Below, piece after piece: positions 41,095 to 50,988 of a stretch of DNA of 64,000 bases (position 1 is the first letter of the stretch; the number at the start of each line of letters is the position of its first letter). The notes beneath the pieces are model-generated. The model saw only the letters and a list, made by a program, of their open reading frames with translations, was not told the origin of the DNA and did not search any database. The position numbers and the translations under genes were made by a program. Source of the DNA: Bacillus sp. NTK074B (GTDB lineage: Bacteria > Bacillota > Bacilli > Bacillales > Bacillaceae_B); contig NZ_JAFKOH010000011.1 in assembly GCF_017303375.1 (NCBI RefSeq), positions 86,169 through 150,168 on the forward strand, read 5' to 3'.

Positions 41095-44000
41095 TTATGA
41101 TTTGCCGCATAAACCGAATAATGTACATAACCAATTCTTTAACTTTTTAATAAAGTCGAAGAAATCATCTTGCCAGTCACCATCTCCAGGATCCTCTTGC
41201 TGTTCCTCTTGAATGATCCTTCCTTCAACCTTTGGAGAGACATTTTTATGTTTGGCTAAATAGTCAGTGAATACTTCATAATCCACTTGGAATAACTCTG
41301 TCATCCGACCTTCGTTTTTAGCCGTTTTAAACATGCTGTAACCGTCTCCGCCATCTGCTGTAAAGGCATTGGTTGCAACTGTGTACATCTTTTCAGGGTC
41401 AATTTCTTTGAACCCTTTATCGGTTTTCACTTCAACAGACCATACTCGTTCCCCAACCGGCTTGTTGATGTCGTACTTGAAATGGATTCCCGATACTTGA
41501 AGGAAACGTCCTTCACCGGCTTCAACTCCACTTACACTGTGCTCGAGAGCGTCCAGAAGCTCTTGTCCAGTTAAGTCCAGGGTCACCAGATTATTACCGA
41601 ACGGCATCGTCGTTAATACTTCACCCAACGTGATTTTGCCTTTATCGATGGATGCACGAATACCGCCGCCGTTTTGAAGTCCGATATGGGTCTTAACCGA
41701 TTCATTCGCCTTTTCTACCATGGCATCAGCAATCAGATTCCCTAAATTGGTTTCTTTCGTACGAACGTCAGCACGTTCCCCATTTAGAGCTACTTTTGTT
41801 TTACCTACAACTTCGTTTTTAACTTTTTCCAGAGGTGCCTTGAATTCATTTACTTTTGCAAGTGCTTCAGGGTCTTCTTCGTATTGTTTAAGGTCAAGTA
41901 CCTCTCCCTCTTGACTTGTCACAATCCCTGCAGAGTCAAACGTAACGTCCAGCAATCCAAGCAGGTTTAGATACTCGCCTGCCTGCACGATGACAGTCGG
42001 TTCCTCCTTATCGATAACAACAGGCTCATCCAATACGGTATGGGAATGACCTCCGACTATGACGTCAATTCCATCGACTGCTTCGGCAAGTTCCAGATCA
42101 TGAGAATAGCCGAGGTGAGATAGAACGATGATTTTGTTAACACCTTCACCTTTCAGCATGTCAATTGTAGCAGCCGAGTTTTCAGCAGCATCTTCGAATA
42201 CAATATTTTCTCCGGGACTTGAAAGAAACTCAGTTTCAGGAGTGGTCAATCCGAAGATTCCCACTTTTTCCCCGTCAACTTCCTTAATGATGGCTGGATA
42301 GATGTTTCCGCCATCACCCGGGGTTCCCACTTCATTTTTCTTTAATGGCTCAAGGTCAGTATCTCCTGCCACTTGTACATTTGAAGATACCATCGGAAAG
42401 TTCATTTCCTTAATGAAATTTGCCAGGGTCTTAGAATCTTTATCGAATTCATGGTTTCCCAGAGTCATGGCATCATAACCCAATTCATTCATGAACCATA
42501 AATCGGCAAGACCTGAGTATTGACGGAAATAGAGTGTTCCGGAGAATACATCCCCTGCATCCAGTAACAGAGCGTTCTCTTTTTCTGAACGAACATCTTT
42601 CACCGCAGTGAACAAACGCGGATACCCTTCCACGTGTGCATGGGTATCGTTCGTATGCATAACAGATAAATGGAACTCTTCATTTTTTTCTGGCGCAGCT
42701 TCTTGAACGATGCGTCCTTCCACTTCAGGTGAAACCGGATTATTTTTTTCAAGATAAGCAGTGAATACTTCAAAGTCAGCTACAAACAGTTCTGTTTGGC
42801 GACCTTCTTCTTTCGCTTCTTTGAACATTGTATATCCGTCTCCACCATTTGCCGTGAATGCGTTGGTGGCAACAGAGTACATTTTTTCAGGGTCGGTCTT
42901 TTCATAGCCATTGCTTGTTTTTACTTCCAGATACCACACCCGTTCACCAGCTGGCTTGTTGACGTCGTACTTGTACTTGATTCCTGATACTTGAAGGAAC
43001 TCCCCTGGTGCATCCTGGCCTTCTACTCTTGATACACTGTGTTCAAGAGCGTCTTTGATTTCTTTACCAGTCAAGTCCAGTGTGACAAGCTGATTCCCGA
43101 AAGGCATTGTGGTTAATACTTCTCCAAGCGTGATGTCCCCTGCATCGATCGAAGCGCGGATACCACCGCCATTCTGAAGTCCAATATACGTTTCCACTGA
43201 ATCATTGGCTCTTGCAACCATTCCATCAGCAATTAAATTACCTAAGTTTGTTTCTTTTCTGCGGACATCGCCACGTTCTCCATTAAGCGCTGCTTCTGAG
43301 CGGCCGACTACTTCACTCTTTAATTCTTCGAGTGGAGCTTTGAATTCTTCCACTTTTGCAAGAGCATCTGCGTCTGCTTCATAATTCTTCAGATTAAGCA
43401 CTTCTCCTGAATGGTTTGTGACCACACCTTCAGCATTGAATGTGACATCCAATAAACCAAGCAGGTTTAAATATTCTCCAGCCTGTACGATTACTGTCGG
43501 TTCTCCTTTATTGATGACAACTGGTTCTTCCAATATGGTATGGGAGTGACCACCGACAATCACATCAATACCATCCACAGCTTCAGCCAGCTCCAAGTCT
43601 TGAGCATAACCCAAGTGAGATAGGGCGATGATCTTATTCACTCCCTCATTTTTCAGCATATCAATCGTTGAGGCAGCTTTTTCAGCAGGGTTTTCAAAAG
43701 AAATATTTTCTCCTGGATTAGAGATGAATGCTGTATCAGGAGTCGTCAATCCAAAGATCCCTACTTTTTCCCCATCTATTTCTTTAATCATGGCAGGGTA
43801 GACGTTTCCACCTTCAACCGGAGTAGCGGTTTCATCCTTCACAAGTGGCTCTAAATCTGTATCGCCAGTAACCGATACATTTGAAGATACCATCGGGAAG
43901 TTCATTTCTTTAATGAAGTCTGCAAGCGTCTTGGAGTCTTTATCAAATTCGTGGTTACCAAATGTCATGGCATCATAGCCAAGCTCATTCATGAACCAGA

Positions 44001-46353
44001 GATCGGCAAGACCTTTATATTGACGGAAGTAAAGTGTTCCGGAGAAGACATCACCTGCGTCCAATAATAGAGCGTTTTCCTTTTCAGCACGAACCTCGTT
44101 CACTGCTGTAAAGAGTTTAGGGTATCCTTCCACGTGTGCGTGCGTATCGTTTGTATGCATAATGGAAAGGTTAAACCCGTCTTGACTTTGGGATGATAAA
44201 TCAAATTGCCCGATATAGGCATCATGATCGCTCGCCCGTCCATGTTCTTCCATGTATGGTGAGTTGATGTTGACGATATCATATTCTGCACCTGCAGCAA
44301 GACGATTGGAAACAAGCATATGATCAAGTACCTGTGCATTCCCTTGATACGTATACGTATATCGTTCACTCGCAGGAAGCGTTTCAACAAGGTTTGTCAA
44401 CTCTTCTCCCTTTAGCTTTTGTAAAGGAGCAGAGAATTCAAAGTCGTTTAAGTCTCCCATTACGACGACATTAGCCTCTTCATTCTTTTCCTCAATGTCA
44501 GATACGAATGAATTCACGATTTCCGCGATCTTCAGACGTTGCTCTTCACTGCCCAGTACAGGTGGCTGATTTTTACCGAATACGGGTTGATCTCCACCTT
44601 TAGAGTTAAAGTGATTGTTCACGACGATAACGTCTTCGCCTTTAAAGTTGAACTGTGCAGCCAATGGCTTGCGGCTGTCATCGAACGCAGGGTTTGTCGG
44701 GTCGATTCTTCCTGGATTCAATGTCAAGGAGCCGTTTTCATATCCTACAGCTGTTGTGGCATCCCCTTTTGTACCTTCTGCTAAAGAAACACGATCAGGA
44801 TTGTATAGGAATCCGACTCGGATGTTCCCTCCAGGCACACCGCCATCCTCTTTATCCTGGGGAGCAATTTCTGTCCATGAATACGTAGGACCGCCGAAGC
44901 CGGCAATGGCGTCACTTAATGCTTTGTAATTGGCATCTGCCTTCACGATACCATCATCCGTCGTCCCACTTTCATCCAATACTTCCACCAGGCCGATGAT
45001 ATCAGGGGATTTCAGATTGTCCACCATTGATTTTGCAAGCTTATCCCGCTTCTCAGTATCAGATGCTGCAAAGTTTTCAATGTTGTAGCCTGCCACCGTT
45101 AATTTATCATCTGCTTTTTGGATCGTTGTCACTTCCGGATTGTAGTCACGCTCTGTTAACTCCGGCAGACTCTCTTCTTTTACAAGTAGTTTAAAGTTAC
45201 TGAAGCTGTAACTGACAACCCCCGTAACCGTTCCATCGAATTGATCACCTGTTTTCGTAACGAAGTCACGGTTATCAAGTAAAAGGAACATTCTTTCAGG
45301 GTTTTGATTTTCTTTTGTTAAAAGTGGTGCGCCTTCTTTTGTATACGCTTTGTCTTCCACTTTCTCAGTGATGACAGGGACTTCTCCATACTTCTGTGGA
45401 CCTGTCACCGTTGGGCGATCAAGGGAAACACGCATACCTTCCAGGCTTTCGTAAAAATCGATCCCATCCTGTTCAGGATCAAATTCACCGAATTGATCGT
45501 TATCAACCACTTCTGTAGGGGGGGTTACATCTTCTCCCATAACCAAGGCTTCAGGAAGTTCATTAGAATTAGAAGTAACAATCACGTTTCCATATTGTGC
45601 GTTCAGTTCCGTCATGGAAAGATCGGTTTGCAATTTGTCGGAATATCCGTCAAGCACCCATTCTTTCACCTGACCATCAACCGCCACTTTGTCTCCAACG
45701 TTCACTCCATGTGCGGGCTTGTAGACAAGTACCGCTTCAGATGTTTTGGCATTATCATCTGCCTGGGTATCCTGCATATAGAAATTGCTTGCGTCCACTA
45801 CGTGAGTGACAATCCCCTCAACACCTTTAACTTTTTCTGAATTATATGGTGAAGTATGTGTTTCACCTTGAATATCATGGATTCTTAAGCCTTCAATACC
45901 ATCGTACGGTGTCGGCTCGTCCGGATTTTCACCATCAAAGGAGATCGCCGTGGGTGATCTTAGTCCCGGTACGTTAAAGTAAGCTTCCAGGTTTCCTGTA
46001 ATGATGACTTTTTTCCCTATAATGTCAGGGTTCGTTTGCAATCCAAATTCCGCCCTGAAGGCAGTAGGCAGTTGAACAGGAAGGATCTTGGAAGGGTCCT
46101 TCTCATCTGCGCTGTCTGCAATTGAAAAATTGTAATTATTTCCAAAAGGAGCTTCAAAATCATAACTATTTGTGCTTGTCGTATGAGCTACGATATAACC
46201 CGTGACAGTTCCCGTACCGCTGTTGTTTTCAATCGCTTCCTGAACCGTTAAATAGTCAGCTGCAGAAGCCATTGAACCGATTGGCACAATATAGCTTACC
46301 AGCATGGCCAAGATCGTTGTTACGATGAAGAACTGTTTCTTCAAAATCTTCAA
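41095..46353 (-). CDS. Secreted multidomain nuclease with two tandem 5'-nucleotidase modules
   Basis: A 1752-residue protein starting with TTG at 46353 after GAGGAGGAATCAGG. It has a signal peptide (to ~SMASAA, residue 32), an OB-like domain (~35-150), a second OB-type domain as in YhcR (~160-270), an endonuclease/exonuclease/phosphatase domain (~415-710; LTVAGYNIENFAASD, VVMGDLNDFEF, ASDHDAYIGQF) and two 5'-nucleotidase modules (~726-1215 and ~1225-1700). Each module has MHTNDTHAHVEGYP, GDVFSGT, GNHEFDKD, GGHSHT and a C-terminal domain with NAFTA.GGDGY. It should degrade nucleic acid to nucleosides and phosphate outside the cell. There is no LPXTG anchor; the end WLCTLFGLCGKS has two cysteines and is odd. 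Confidence 0.9.
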   Translation of the reverse strand: MKILKKQFFIVTTILAMLVSYIVPIGSMASAADYLTVQEAIENNSGTGTVTGYIVAHTTSTNSYDFEAPFGNNYNFSIADSADEKDPSKILPVQLPTAFRAEFGLQTNPDIIGKKVIITGNLEAYFNVPGLRSPTAISFDGENPDEPTPYDGIEGLRIHDIQGETHTSPYNSEKVKGVEGIVTHVVDASNFYMQDTQADDNAKTSEAVLVYKPAHGVNVGDKVAVDGQVKEWVLDGYSDKLQTDLSMTELNAQYGNVIVTSNSNELPEALVMGEDVTPPTEVVDNDQFGEFDPEQDGIDFYESLEGMRVSLDRPTVTGPQKYGEVPVITEKVEDKAYTKEGAPLLTKENQNPERMFLLLDNRDFVTKTGDQFDGTVTGVVSYSFSNFKLLVKEESLPELTERDYNPEVTTIQKADDKLTVAGYNIENFAASDTEKRDKLAKSMVDNLKSPDIIGLVEVLDESGTTDDGIVKADANYKALSDAIAGFGGPTYSWTEIAPQDKEDGGVPGGNIRVGFLYNPDRVSLAEGTKGDATTAVGYENGSLTLNPGRIDPTNPAFDDSRKPLAAQFNFKGEDVIVVNNHFNSKGGDQPVFGKNQPPVLGSEEQRLKIAEIVNSFVSDIEEKNEEANVVVMGDLNDFEFSAPLQKLKGEELTNLVETLPASERYTYTYQGNAQVLDHMLVSNRLAAGAEYDIVNINSPYMEEHGRASDHDAYIGQFDLSSQSQDGFNLSIMHTNDTHAHVEGYPKLFTAVNEVRAEKENALLLDAGDVFSGTLYFRQYKGLADLWFMNELGYDAMTFGNHEFDKDSKTLADFIKEMNFPMVSSNVSVTGDTDLEPLVKDETATPVEGGNVYPAMIKEIDGEKVGIFGLTTPDTAFISNPGENISFENPAEKAASTIDMLKNEGVNKIIALSHLGYAQDLELAEAVDGIDVIVGGHSHTILEEPVVINKGEPTVIVQAGEYLNLLGLLDVTFNAEGVVTNHSGEVLNLKNYEADADALAKVEEFKAPLEELKSEVVGRSEAALNGERGDVRRKETNLGNLIADGMVARANDSVETYIGLQNGGGIRASIDAGDITLGEVLTTMPFGNQLVTLDLTGKEIKDALEHSVSRVEGQDAPGEFLQVSGIKYKYDVNKPAGERVWYLEVKTSNGYEKTDPEKMYSVATNAFTANGGDGYTMFKEAKEEGRQTELFVADFEVFTAYLEKNNPVSPEVEGRIVQEAAPEKNEEFHLSVMHTNDTHAHVEGYPRLFTAVKDVRSEKENALLLDAGDVFSGTLYFRQYSGLADLWFMNELGYDAMTLGNHEFDKDSKTLANFIKEMNFPMVSSNVQVAGDTDLEPLKKNEVGTPGDGGNIYPAIIKEVDGEKVGIFGLTTPETEFLSSPGENIVFEDAAENSAATIDMLKGEGVNKIIVLSHLGYSHDLELAEAVDGIDVIVGGHSHTVLDEPVVIDKEEPTVIVQAGEYLNLLGLLDVTFDSAGIVTSQEGEVLDLKQYEEDPEALAKVNEFKAPLEKVKNEVVGKTKVALNGERADVRTKETNLGNLIADAMVEKANESVKTHIGLQNGGGIRASIDKGKITLGEVLTTMPFGNNLVTLDLTGQELLDALEHSVSGVEAGEGRFLQVSGIHFKYDINKPVGERVWSVEVKTDKGFKEIDPEKMYTVATNAFTADGGDGYSMFKTAKNEGRMTELFQVDYEVFTDYLAKHKNVSPKVEGRIIQEEQQEDPGDGDWQDDFFDFIKKLKNWLCTLFGLCGKS

Positions 46354-46776
46354 CCTGATTCCTCCTCAAAATGTTGTTCGATTTGCGAGATAAGCTTATG
46401 TATCTATTCCTCATATTATAGCTATATCTCTTAGTCCCTTTGTCTATGGCATTAATACCTTCTAAGGTTAATGTAAGCGCTTTCTTAATAGTACATTCGT
46501 TTCCCCCGGAAAGCATCGATTCACGCCAAGAAAATACGTAGATTAATGAATGATATGGACTACAATCTACCTATTTCGAAACACCTCCGCATGATTATTT
46601 CACTTAGTTCCTTTTTTGTTGAATAATGTAAACCAAGTACTCTTTAAATATATCATTTTTTTGTCGAGGATTATTGAATTATAAAAAAATTTACAAAAAT
46701 GGGACAATAGATTCATATTATGTTAAAGAATGATGTCGAATAGAATACCCTCTCTAGGTTTACTAAAGAGAAGCCT
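46354..46776. other. Long leader region of the nucleotidase giant
   Basis: About 420 AT-rich bases. It contains a cre-like site (46472-46485); no gene or clear promoter pair is visible. Confidence 0.5.
46472..46485 (-). promoter_or_regulatory. cre-like CcpA site upstream of the nucleotidase giant
   Basis: TGTAAGCGCTTTCT differs from the cre consensus TGWAANCGNTNWCA only at the last base. It lies about 120 bp before the TTG start. Carbon-source control is an inference. Confidence 0.4.
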
Positions 46777-47028
46777 CTAATGATAAGTGGAATTCGATTG
46801 AGATTTGACACTCGACCTGTTTTTATACGTAAGAATTTTGCTTATCAAAACAAATAAGAGTATTCCTATACTGTCATAACATACGTCTAATAGACACCCT
46901 GTCCTGGAAAAAGGTTGACTTACCCATTGAAATCTCAAGTCGTAATAGTTAAGTAAATCGTGGAAATTCCCGGTACAGGTTAAACAAAAGAGCATTCCCA
47001 TATATGAGACAATCACAATTATTTTCAT
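46777..47028 (-). CDS. Small membrane protein, unknown
   Basis: An 83-residue frame with two hydrophobic segments (MKIIVIVSYMGMLFCLTC, residues 1-18, and DSIGILLFVLISKIL, ~58-72) joined by a loop with aromatic residues (NYYDLRFQWVSQPF). The ATG at 47028 has GGGAGGGG 5 nt upstream. The frame remains open further upstream to 47112 but without a better start. No homologue comes to mind; coding status is moderately supported by the ribosome site and membrane pattern. Confidence 0.5.
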   Translation of the reverse strand: MKIIVIVSYMGMLFCLTCTGNFHDLLNYYDLRFQWVSQPFSRTGCLLDVCYDSIGILLFVLISKILTYKNRSSVKSQSNSTYH

Positions 47029-47132
47029 CAGGTCCCCTCCCAGGTTACCATTATTGCCATTAGAGAATATGCCTAAAAGTTGAATTGTCATTTCACCCAT
47101 CATCCTGTCCATTGAGGTTTAAACTGTACGTC

Positions 47133-47146
47133 GAGGTCCGTCCCTC
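47133..47146 (-). repeat. Single GAGGGACGGACCTC repeat upstream of the SEC-C gene
   Basis: A full reverse copy. Confidence 0.8.
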
Positions 47147-47205
47147 TTCCCTTTTCCCTTCCCACCTATTACACTGAAAGAAATACTATGATAAAGGATG
47201 GTTGG

Positions 47206-48360
47206 ATGAACCGTTTTGTTGAGAGGGTCGAGCCTTATTTTTTGAGTGAGGACCCGTTTGTGCAGAGATATGCGATTGAAATGTTGGAAGGTTCTTATTT
47301 GGTTGATGGTGAAACGTTTTTAACCGGGTTAAAAGCCCATGACCGTGGACAGGTTTCGAAATACTCTTCCCCCGTGCTTCCTTACTTGATGTACATGCCG
47401 TTGAATGATGAAGGCATGAAAGAGGTGCTCAAGCGGTTGAAGAGCCTGAGCAAAAAGGATACAGATATCCTCTTCTACATTCAATTAGTGGCGAGTGCCG
47501 ATACGGAATTGCTGATCAAGTACCGTAACGAAGTAAAACCTTTTTTAGATGAAGGTCAGCTGAAAAAGATTGTGAAGCTTCCTGATTTAAAAGATGAGGA
47601 ATTATTCATGGAGCTTGCTGGTATGATGCATCACTTGGATCAGAATGATTATGATCAGGTGTATTTTGACCAAGGGAAAAGGATTGTTCACGAACTGGTA
47701 AAGAAAGGTGAAATTAAAAGCTGGGAGGTACAGGTTGATCAGGAGGAATTAGTCGGTTATGAGATAGTATACACTGTATATATGGCTGGGGAAATCCGGG
47801 AAGAGAGCCTGATCCCGCAATTGGTGAACCTCTTCAAGAACGAGGAAGCAGAAGATTTGCTGTTGGAGGAAGTGGCCAATGCCCTGGTGAAAATCGGGAC
47901 GGAGCAAGTGGTACAAGAAGTGGAAAAGGTCGCATTGTATGGAAACACCTATTTCTATACCCTTGACGTGCTTGGAAGAATCAAAACGAAAGAAGCGGAA
48001 CAGGCATTATTGAGATTATTTAATCAGACTAATGACCTCACCGCCAAAACACTGATTGCCGATTACTTATGTCAGCACCTATCAACTGAGGCAATCCCCA
48101 AAATCGAAGCACTCCTCGAAGAAGGCTATGATGAGAACATGCTATGCCTGGAAGAATCCCTTTACGTCAACTGCGTCATGAACGGAGTGGATCATCCGAA
48201 ACTTCCACAGTGGAGAAGTCTCATCGAAGAAGTGGAAAAGCATTCTTTGGATGAAGAACCACTCCTTGTTCCACTACCCGTCCAAACAGGAGACAAAGTG
48301 GGGCGAAACGACCCATGCCCGTGTGGAAGCGATAAAAAATATAAAAAGTGCTGCCTATAA
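47206..48360 (+). CDS. HEAT-like protein with C-terminal SEC-C zinc motif
   Basis: A 384-residue acidic helical protein that ends in [20 protein letters not shown], a SEC-C zinc module like the SecA tail. The body shows repeating helix pairs (ESLIPQLVNLFKNEEAEDLL, then LEEVANALVKIGTEQVVQEV) like PBS-lyase/HEAT repeats, suggesting a binding scaffold. The function is unknown. The ATG at 47206 has AAAGGA 7 nt upstream; one six codons earlier (47188) has no clear site. Facing dispersed repeats form a hairpin just after its stop. Confidence 0.78.
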   Translation: MNRFVERVEPYFLSEDPFVQRYAIEMLEGSYLVDGETFLTGLKAHDRGQVSKYSSPVLPYLMYMPLNDEGMKEVLKRLKSLSKKDTDILFYIQLVASADTELLIKYRNEVKPFLDEGQLKKIVKLPDLKDEELFMELAGMMHHLDQNDYDQVYFDQGKRIVHELVKKGEIKSWEVQVDQEELVGYEIVYTVYMAGEIREESLIPQLVNLFKNEEAEDLLLEEVANALVKIGTEQVVQEVEKVALYGNTYFYTLDVLGRIKTKEAEQALLRLFNQTNDLTAKTLIADYLCQHLSTEAIPKIEALLEEGYDENMLCLEESLYVNCVMNGVDHPKLPQWRSLIEEVEKHSLDEEPLLVPLPVQTGDKVGRNDPCPCGSDKKYKKCCL

Positions 48361-48362
48361 GG

Positions 48363-48404
48363 GAGGGACGGACCTCCGCATTTTCATGCGGAAGCCCGTC
48401 CCTA
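48363..48404 (+). terminator. Hairpin built from the dispersed repeat, after the SEC-C gene
   Basis: AGGGACGG, then TCCGCAT, pair with ATGCGGA, then CCCGTCCCT around TTTC. The stem begins 4 bases after the stop. There is no T run, so it may stabilise the mRNA end rather than terminate. Confidence 0.55.
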
Positions 48405-48450
48405 TCACGTTTCGTATGAATTTTTCGACGGATTTCGAGGTCCGTCCCTC
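48363..48450. repeat. Facing pair of GAGGGACGGACCTC repeats after the SEC-C gene
   Basis: Full copies at 48363-48376 (forward) and 48437-48450 (reverse), between convergent genes. Confidence 0.85.
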
Positions 48451-48458
48451 AAATTCCC

Positions 48459-49274
48459 CTATTCCATCCACTCCGGTTTGCCGAAGCCTTTGAATTCTTT
48501 GTTGATGACGTTTTCGAATCCGTCTGCTTCGATGACGGCTTTGATGTCTTTGGCGAGTTGTGAGTCGACGTCTTTTGTGTTGACGACGACACGGTTGCGG
48601 TATTGGTCGGGCATGTCTTCAAGCTGAAGGGCGTCTAGCAGGTCCATATCTGCTGCCAGCGCGTAGTTGCCTGGTACGGCTGATAGGTCCACACTGTCCA
48701 CGGCTCTTGGAAGCTGTGCCGCTTCGATCGGTTTAAATTGCAGGTTTTTCACATTTTCAGCGATATCTTTTTCGGATACGGTCAATGGATCCGTGTCGGG
48801 CTTTAATGTGATCAGCTTGGCATCCTCTAAGATCTGGAACGCACGTGCCGCGTTCGTTGGGTCGTTCGGAATGGCAATGGCACTGCCTTCTTTGATATCA
48901 TCGATGGAATGAAACTTCTGTGAGTAGATCCCCATCGGAGCCGTTGGGACGACAATAACTTCAGATAAGTCCATGTTGTGCTGTTTCGCGAAGGTTTCCA
49001 TATAGATTTTATGTTGGAACAGGTTCGCATCCAGATCTCCTTCTGCCAGCGCGTTGTTCGGCTGGATGTAGTCACTGAATTCCTTCACTTCCACCGTGTA
49101 GCCTTTTTCTTCAAGTCCGGGCTTGATGGCTTTTGTCACCATATCACTGTATGGGCCGGAAGTCGCCCCGATGGTCACTTCTTTTGTATCTTCCGAGCTT
49201 GCCTCTTCTCCGCCACATGCTGCGAGTAGGCTCACTGTTAAGGCTAATGCTCCTGCTAAAATCCATTTTTTCAC
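48459..49274 (-). CDS. metQ: MetQ, methionine-binding lipoprotein
   Basis: A 271-residue NlpA/MetQ-family protein: a lipoprotein signal with LLAACGG (Cys20), then VTIGATSGPYSDMVTKAIKP, NLFQHKIYMETFAKQHN and late FKGFGKPEWME. It delivers methionine (often D- or L-, or the sulfoxide) to the MetNP transporter on the outer membrane face. It is the third gene of metN-metP-metQ, under the upstream S-box riboswitch, which supports methionine as substrate. Confidence 0.95.
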   Translation of the reverse strand: MKKWILAGALALTVSLLAACGGEEASSEDTKEVTIGATSGPYSDMVTKAIKPGLEEKGYTVEVKEFSDYIQPNNALAEGDLDANLFQHKIYMETFAKQHNMDLSEVIVVPTAPMGIYSQKFHSIDDIKEGSAIAIPNDPTNAARAFQILEDAKLITLKPDTDPLTVSEKDIAENVKNLQFKPIEAAQLPRAVDSVDLSAVPGNYALAADMDLLDALQLEDMPDQYRNRVVVNTKDVDSQLAKDIKAVIEADGFENVINKEFKGFGKPEWME

Positions 49275-49295
49275 TTGTTGTTCCCCCTGTAGTAG

Positions 49296-49961
49296 TTATC
49301 GTTTATCGACTAATCGTGCAAATATATCACCTGTATATTGGATGAGCTGGACCAGACAAATCAGGATGACGACGGTGGTGATCATTACCGTATTGTCATA
49401 TCGGTAGTACCCGAAGCGGATTGCAAGATCCCCGACTCCGCCTCCGCCGACGATGCCGGCCATGGCAGAATAGGCCACTAAACTGATGGTTGTAATGGTA
49501 ATGGCCTGTATGACAGCCGGCCGGGCTTCCGGCAGCAGCACATCCTTGATGATCATCCAAGGACTCGCCCCCACTGAAACCGATGCTTCGATGACCCCTT
49601 TGTCAATCTCACGGAGCGACGTTTCTACCATTCTCGCAAAAAACGGAATGCCCGCTACCGAAAGGGATACAGACGCCGCCGTAGGTCCGATCGTGGTCCC
49701 GGTTAATAGTTTGGTTAATGGTAATAGTGCTACTAATAAAATGATGAATGGCACCGAGCGGACCATGTTCACGACGAATCCGACGACTTTTTTGATGAAA
49801 CCATTTTGCAGGAACAATCCCTTGTCTGTGACGAAAAGGAGAATCCCCAAAGGTAATCCCACCACGATTGCAACCGCCAGCGAAATCCCCACCATATACA
49901 CCGTTTCAAAAAACGCCTTATTCAATTCTGGCAGTATAGAAGTCAATGAATCAGGCAGCAT
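49296..49961 (-). CDS. metP: MetP, methionine ABC transporter permease
   Basis: A 221-residue permease with about five membrane segments and the family signature loop (ASPWMIIKDVLLPEARPAVI, EAA motif near residues 138-157). It pairs with MetN. The ATG at 49961 lies inside the end of metN with GGAGG 9 nt upstream, so translation is coupled by an 11-base overlap; a TTG two codons earlier is too close to that site. Confidence 0.94.
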   Translation of the reverse strand: MLPDSLTSILPELNKAFFETVYMVGISLAVAIVVGLPLGILLFVTDKGLFLQNGFIKKVVGFVVNMVRSVPFIILLVALLPLTKLLTGTTIGPTAASVSLSVAGIPFFARMVETSLREIDKGVIEASVSVGASPWMIIKDVLLPEARPAVIQAITITTISLVAYSAMAGIVGGGGVGDLAIRFGYYRYDNTVMITTVVILICLVQLIQYTGDIFARLVDKR

Positions 49962-50973
49962 CCTCAAGCACCTCCAGGCTTTGTGTCTTTGCCGTGATAT
50001 ATCGGATCGCGGCTTCGATTTCGTCAGCTGATCCGATCAGTTCCATGATGAAGATCCCGAGTGGAACATCCTGAATATATTCGATCTTGCCGTGGAGGAT
50101 ATTCCCCCGCACCTTGTAGCGCTGAAACACCTCTGATACGACGCTTTCTTCAGCAATCGATCCTTTGAACTGAATCTTGATGAGCTTCCCTTTTCTCGAT
50201 TCCACCAGGTGCGGAGGCAGGTCGAATTGTAGAATGGTTTCAATGAATTGCTTCGTCAAAGGCTGTTGCGGTTCGGCAAACAAGTCATACACCGGACCTT
50301 CCTCTACGATCTTCCCGTCCTGCATGACGGCCATCCGGTCACAGATTTCCTTCACCACTTCCATCTCATGGGTGATGAGGACGATCGTCAATCCCAGTTC
50401 CTTGTTGATCTTTTTCAATAGCTTCAAGATCGATTTCGTCGTGTTCGGATCGAGGGCCGACGTCGCTTCATCACACAGTAATACCGATGGGTTGTTGGCA
50501 AGTGCCCTTGCGATCCCGACTCTCTGCTTCTGTCCCCCGCTGAGCTGGGCCGGGTAGGCGTCGGCTTTATCTGAGAGACCGACCATGTCCAGAAGTTCGA
50601 TGACTCTCGGCTTAATTTTCGCTTTGGGGACATATGCCGCTTTCAATGCAAAGGCGAGGTTATCAAACACCGTTTTCGATTTGATCAAGTGAAAATGCTG
50701 AAAGATCATGCTCGTTTTCTGACGGGCGAGCCGCAGCCCTTTGGGAGAGAGTTTCGTAAAATCCTGACCATCGATGATGATTTCTCCTGACGTTGGGACT
50801 TCAAGCAGATTCAGGCATCGAATCAGCGAACTTTTGCCTGCCCCGCTGTATCCGACGATCCCGAAGATCTCACCCTTTTCAATCGTGACAGAGACGTTGT
50901 CGACACCGACCACCGTTTGCTTTTTCGTTTTGTACGTTTTGACTAAATTCCGAATCTCGATCAATGTGCACAC
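49951..50973 (-). CDS. metN: MetN, methionine ABC transporter ATPase
   Basis: A 340-residue ATPase: Walker A GYSGAGKSS near residues 38-46, signature LSGGQKQRVGIARAL near 141-155, Walker B VLLCDEATSALDP near 161-173. The C-terminal ~95 residues are the NIL ligand-sensing domain (KLIKIQFKGSIAEESVVSEV), in which bound methionine inhibits transport. It is the first gene after the SAM riboswitch. Family knowledge fixes the assignment well. Confidence 0.95.
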   Translation of the reverse strand: MCTLIEIRNLVKTYKTKKQTVVGVDNVSVTIEKGEIFGIVGYSGAGKSSLIRCLNLLEVPTSGEIIIDGQDFTKLSPKGLRLARQKTSMIFQHFHLIKSKTVFDNLAFALKAAYVPKAKIKPRVIELLDMVGLSDKADAYPAQLSGGQKQRVGIARALANNPSVLLCDEATSALDPNTTKSILKLLKKINKELGLTIVLITHEMEVVKEICDRMAVMQDGKIVEEGPVYDLFAEPQQPLTKQFIETILQFDLPPHLVESRKGKLIKIQFKGSIAEESVVSEVFQRYKVRGNILHGKIEYIQDVPLGIFIMELIGSADEIEAAIRYITAKTQSLEVLEDAA

Positions 50974-50988
50974 CCCTTTTTCTCCAAT

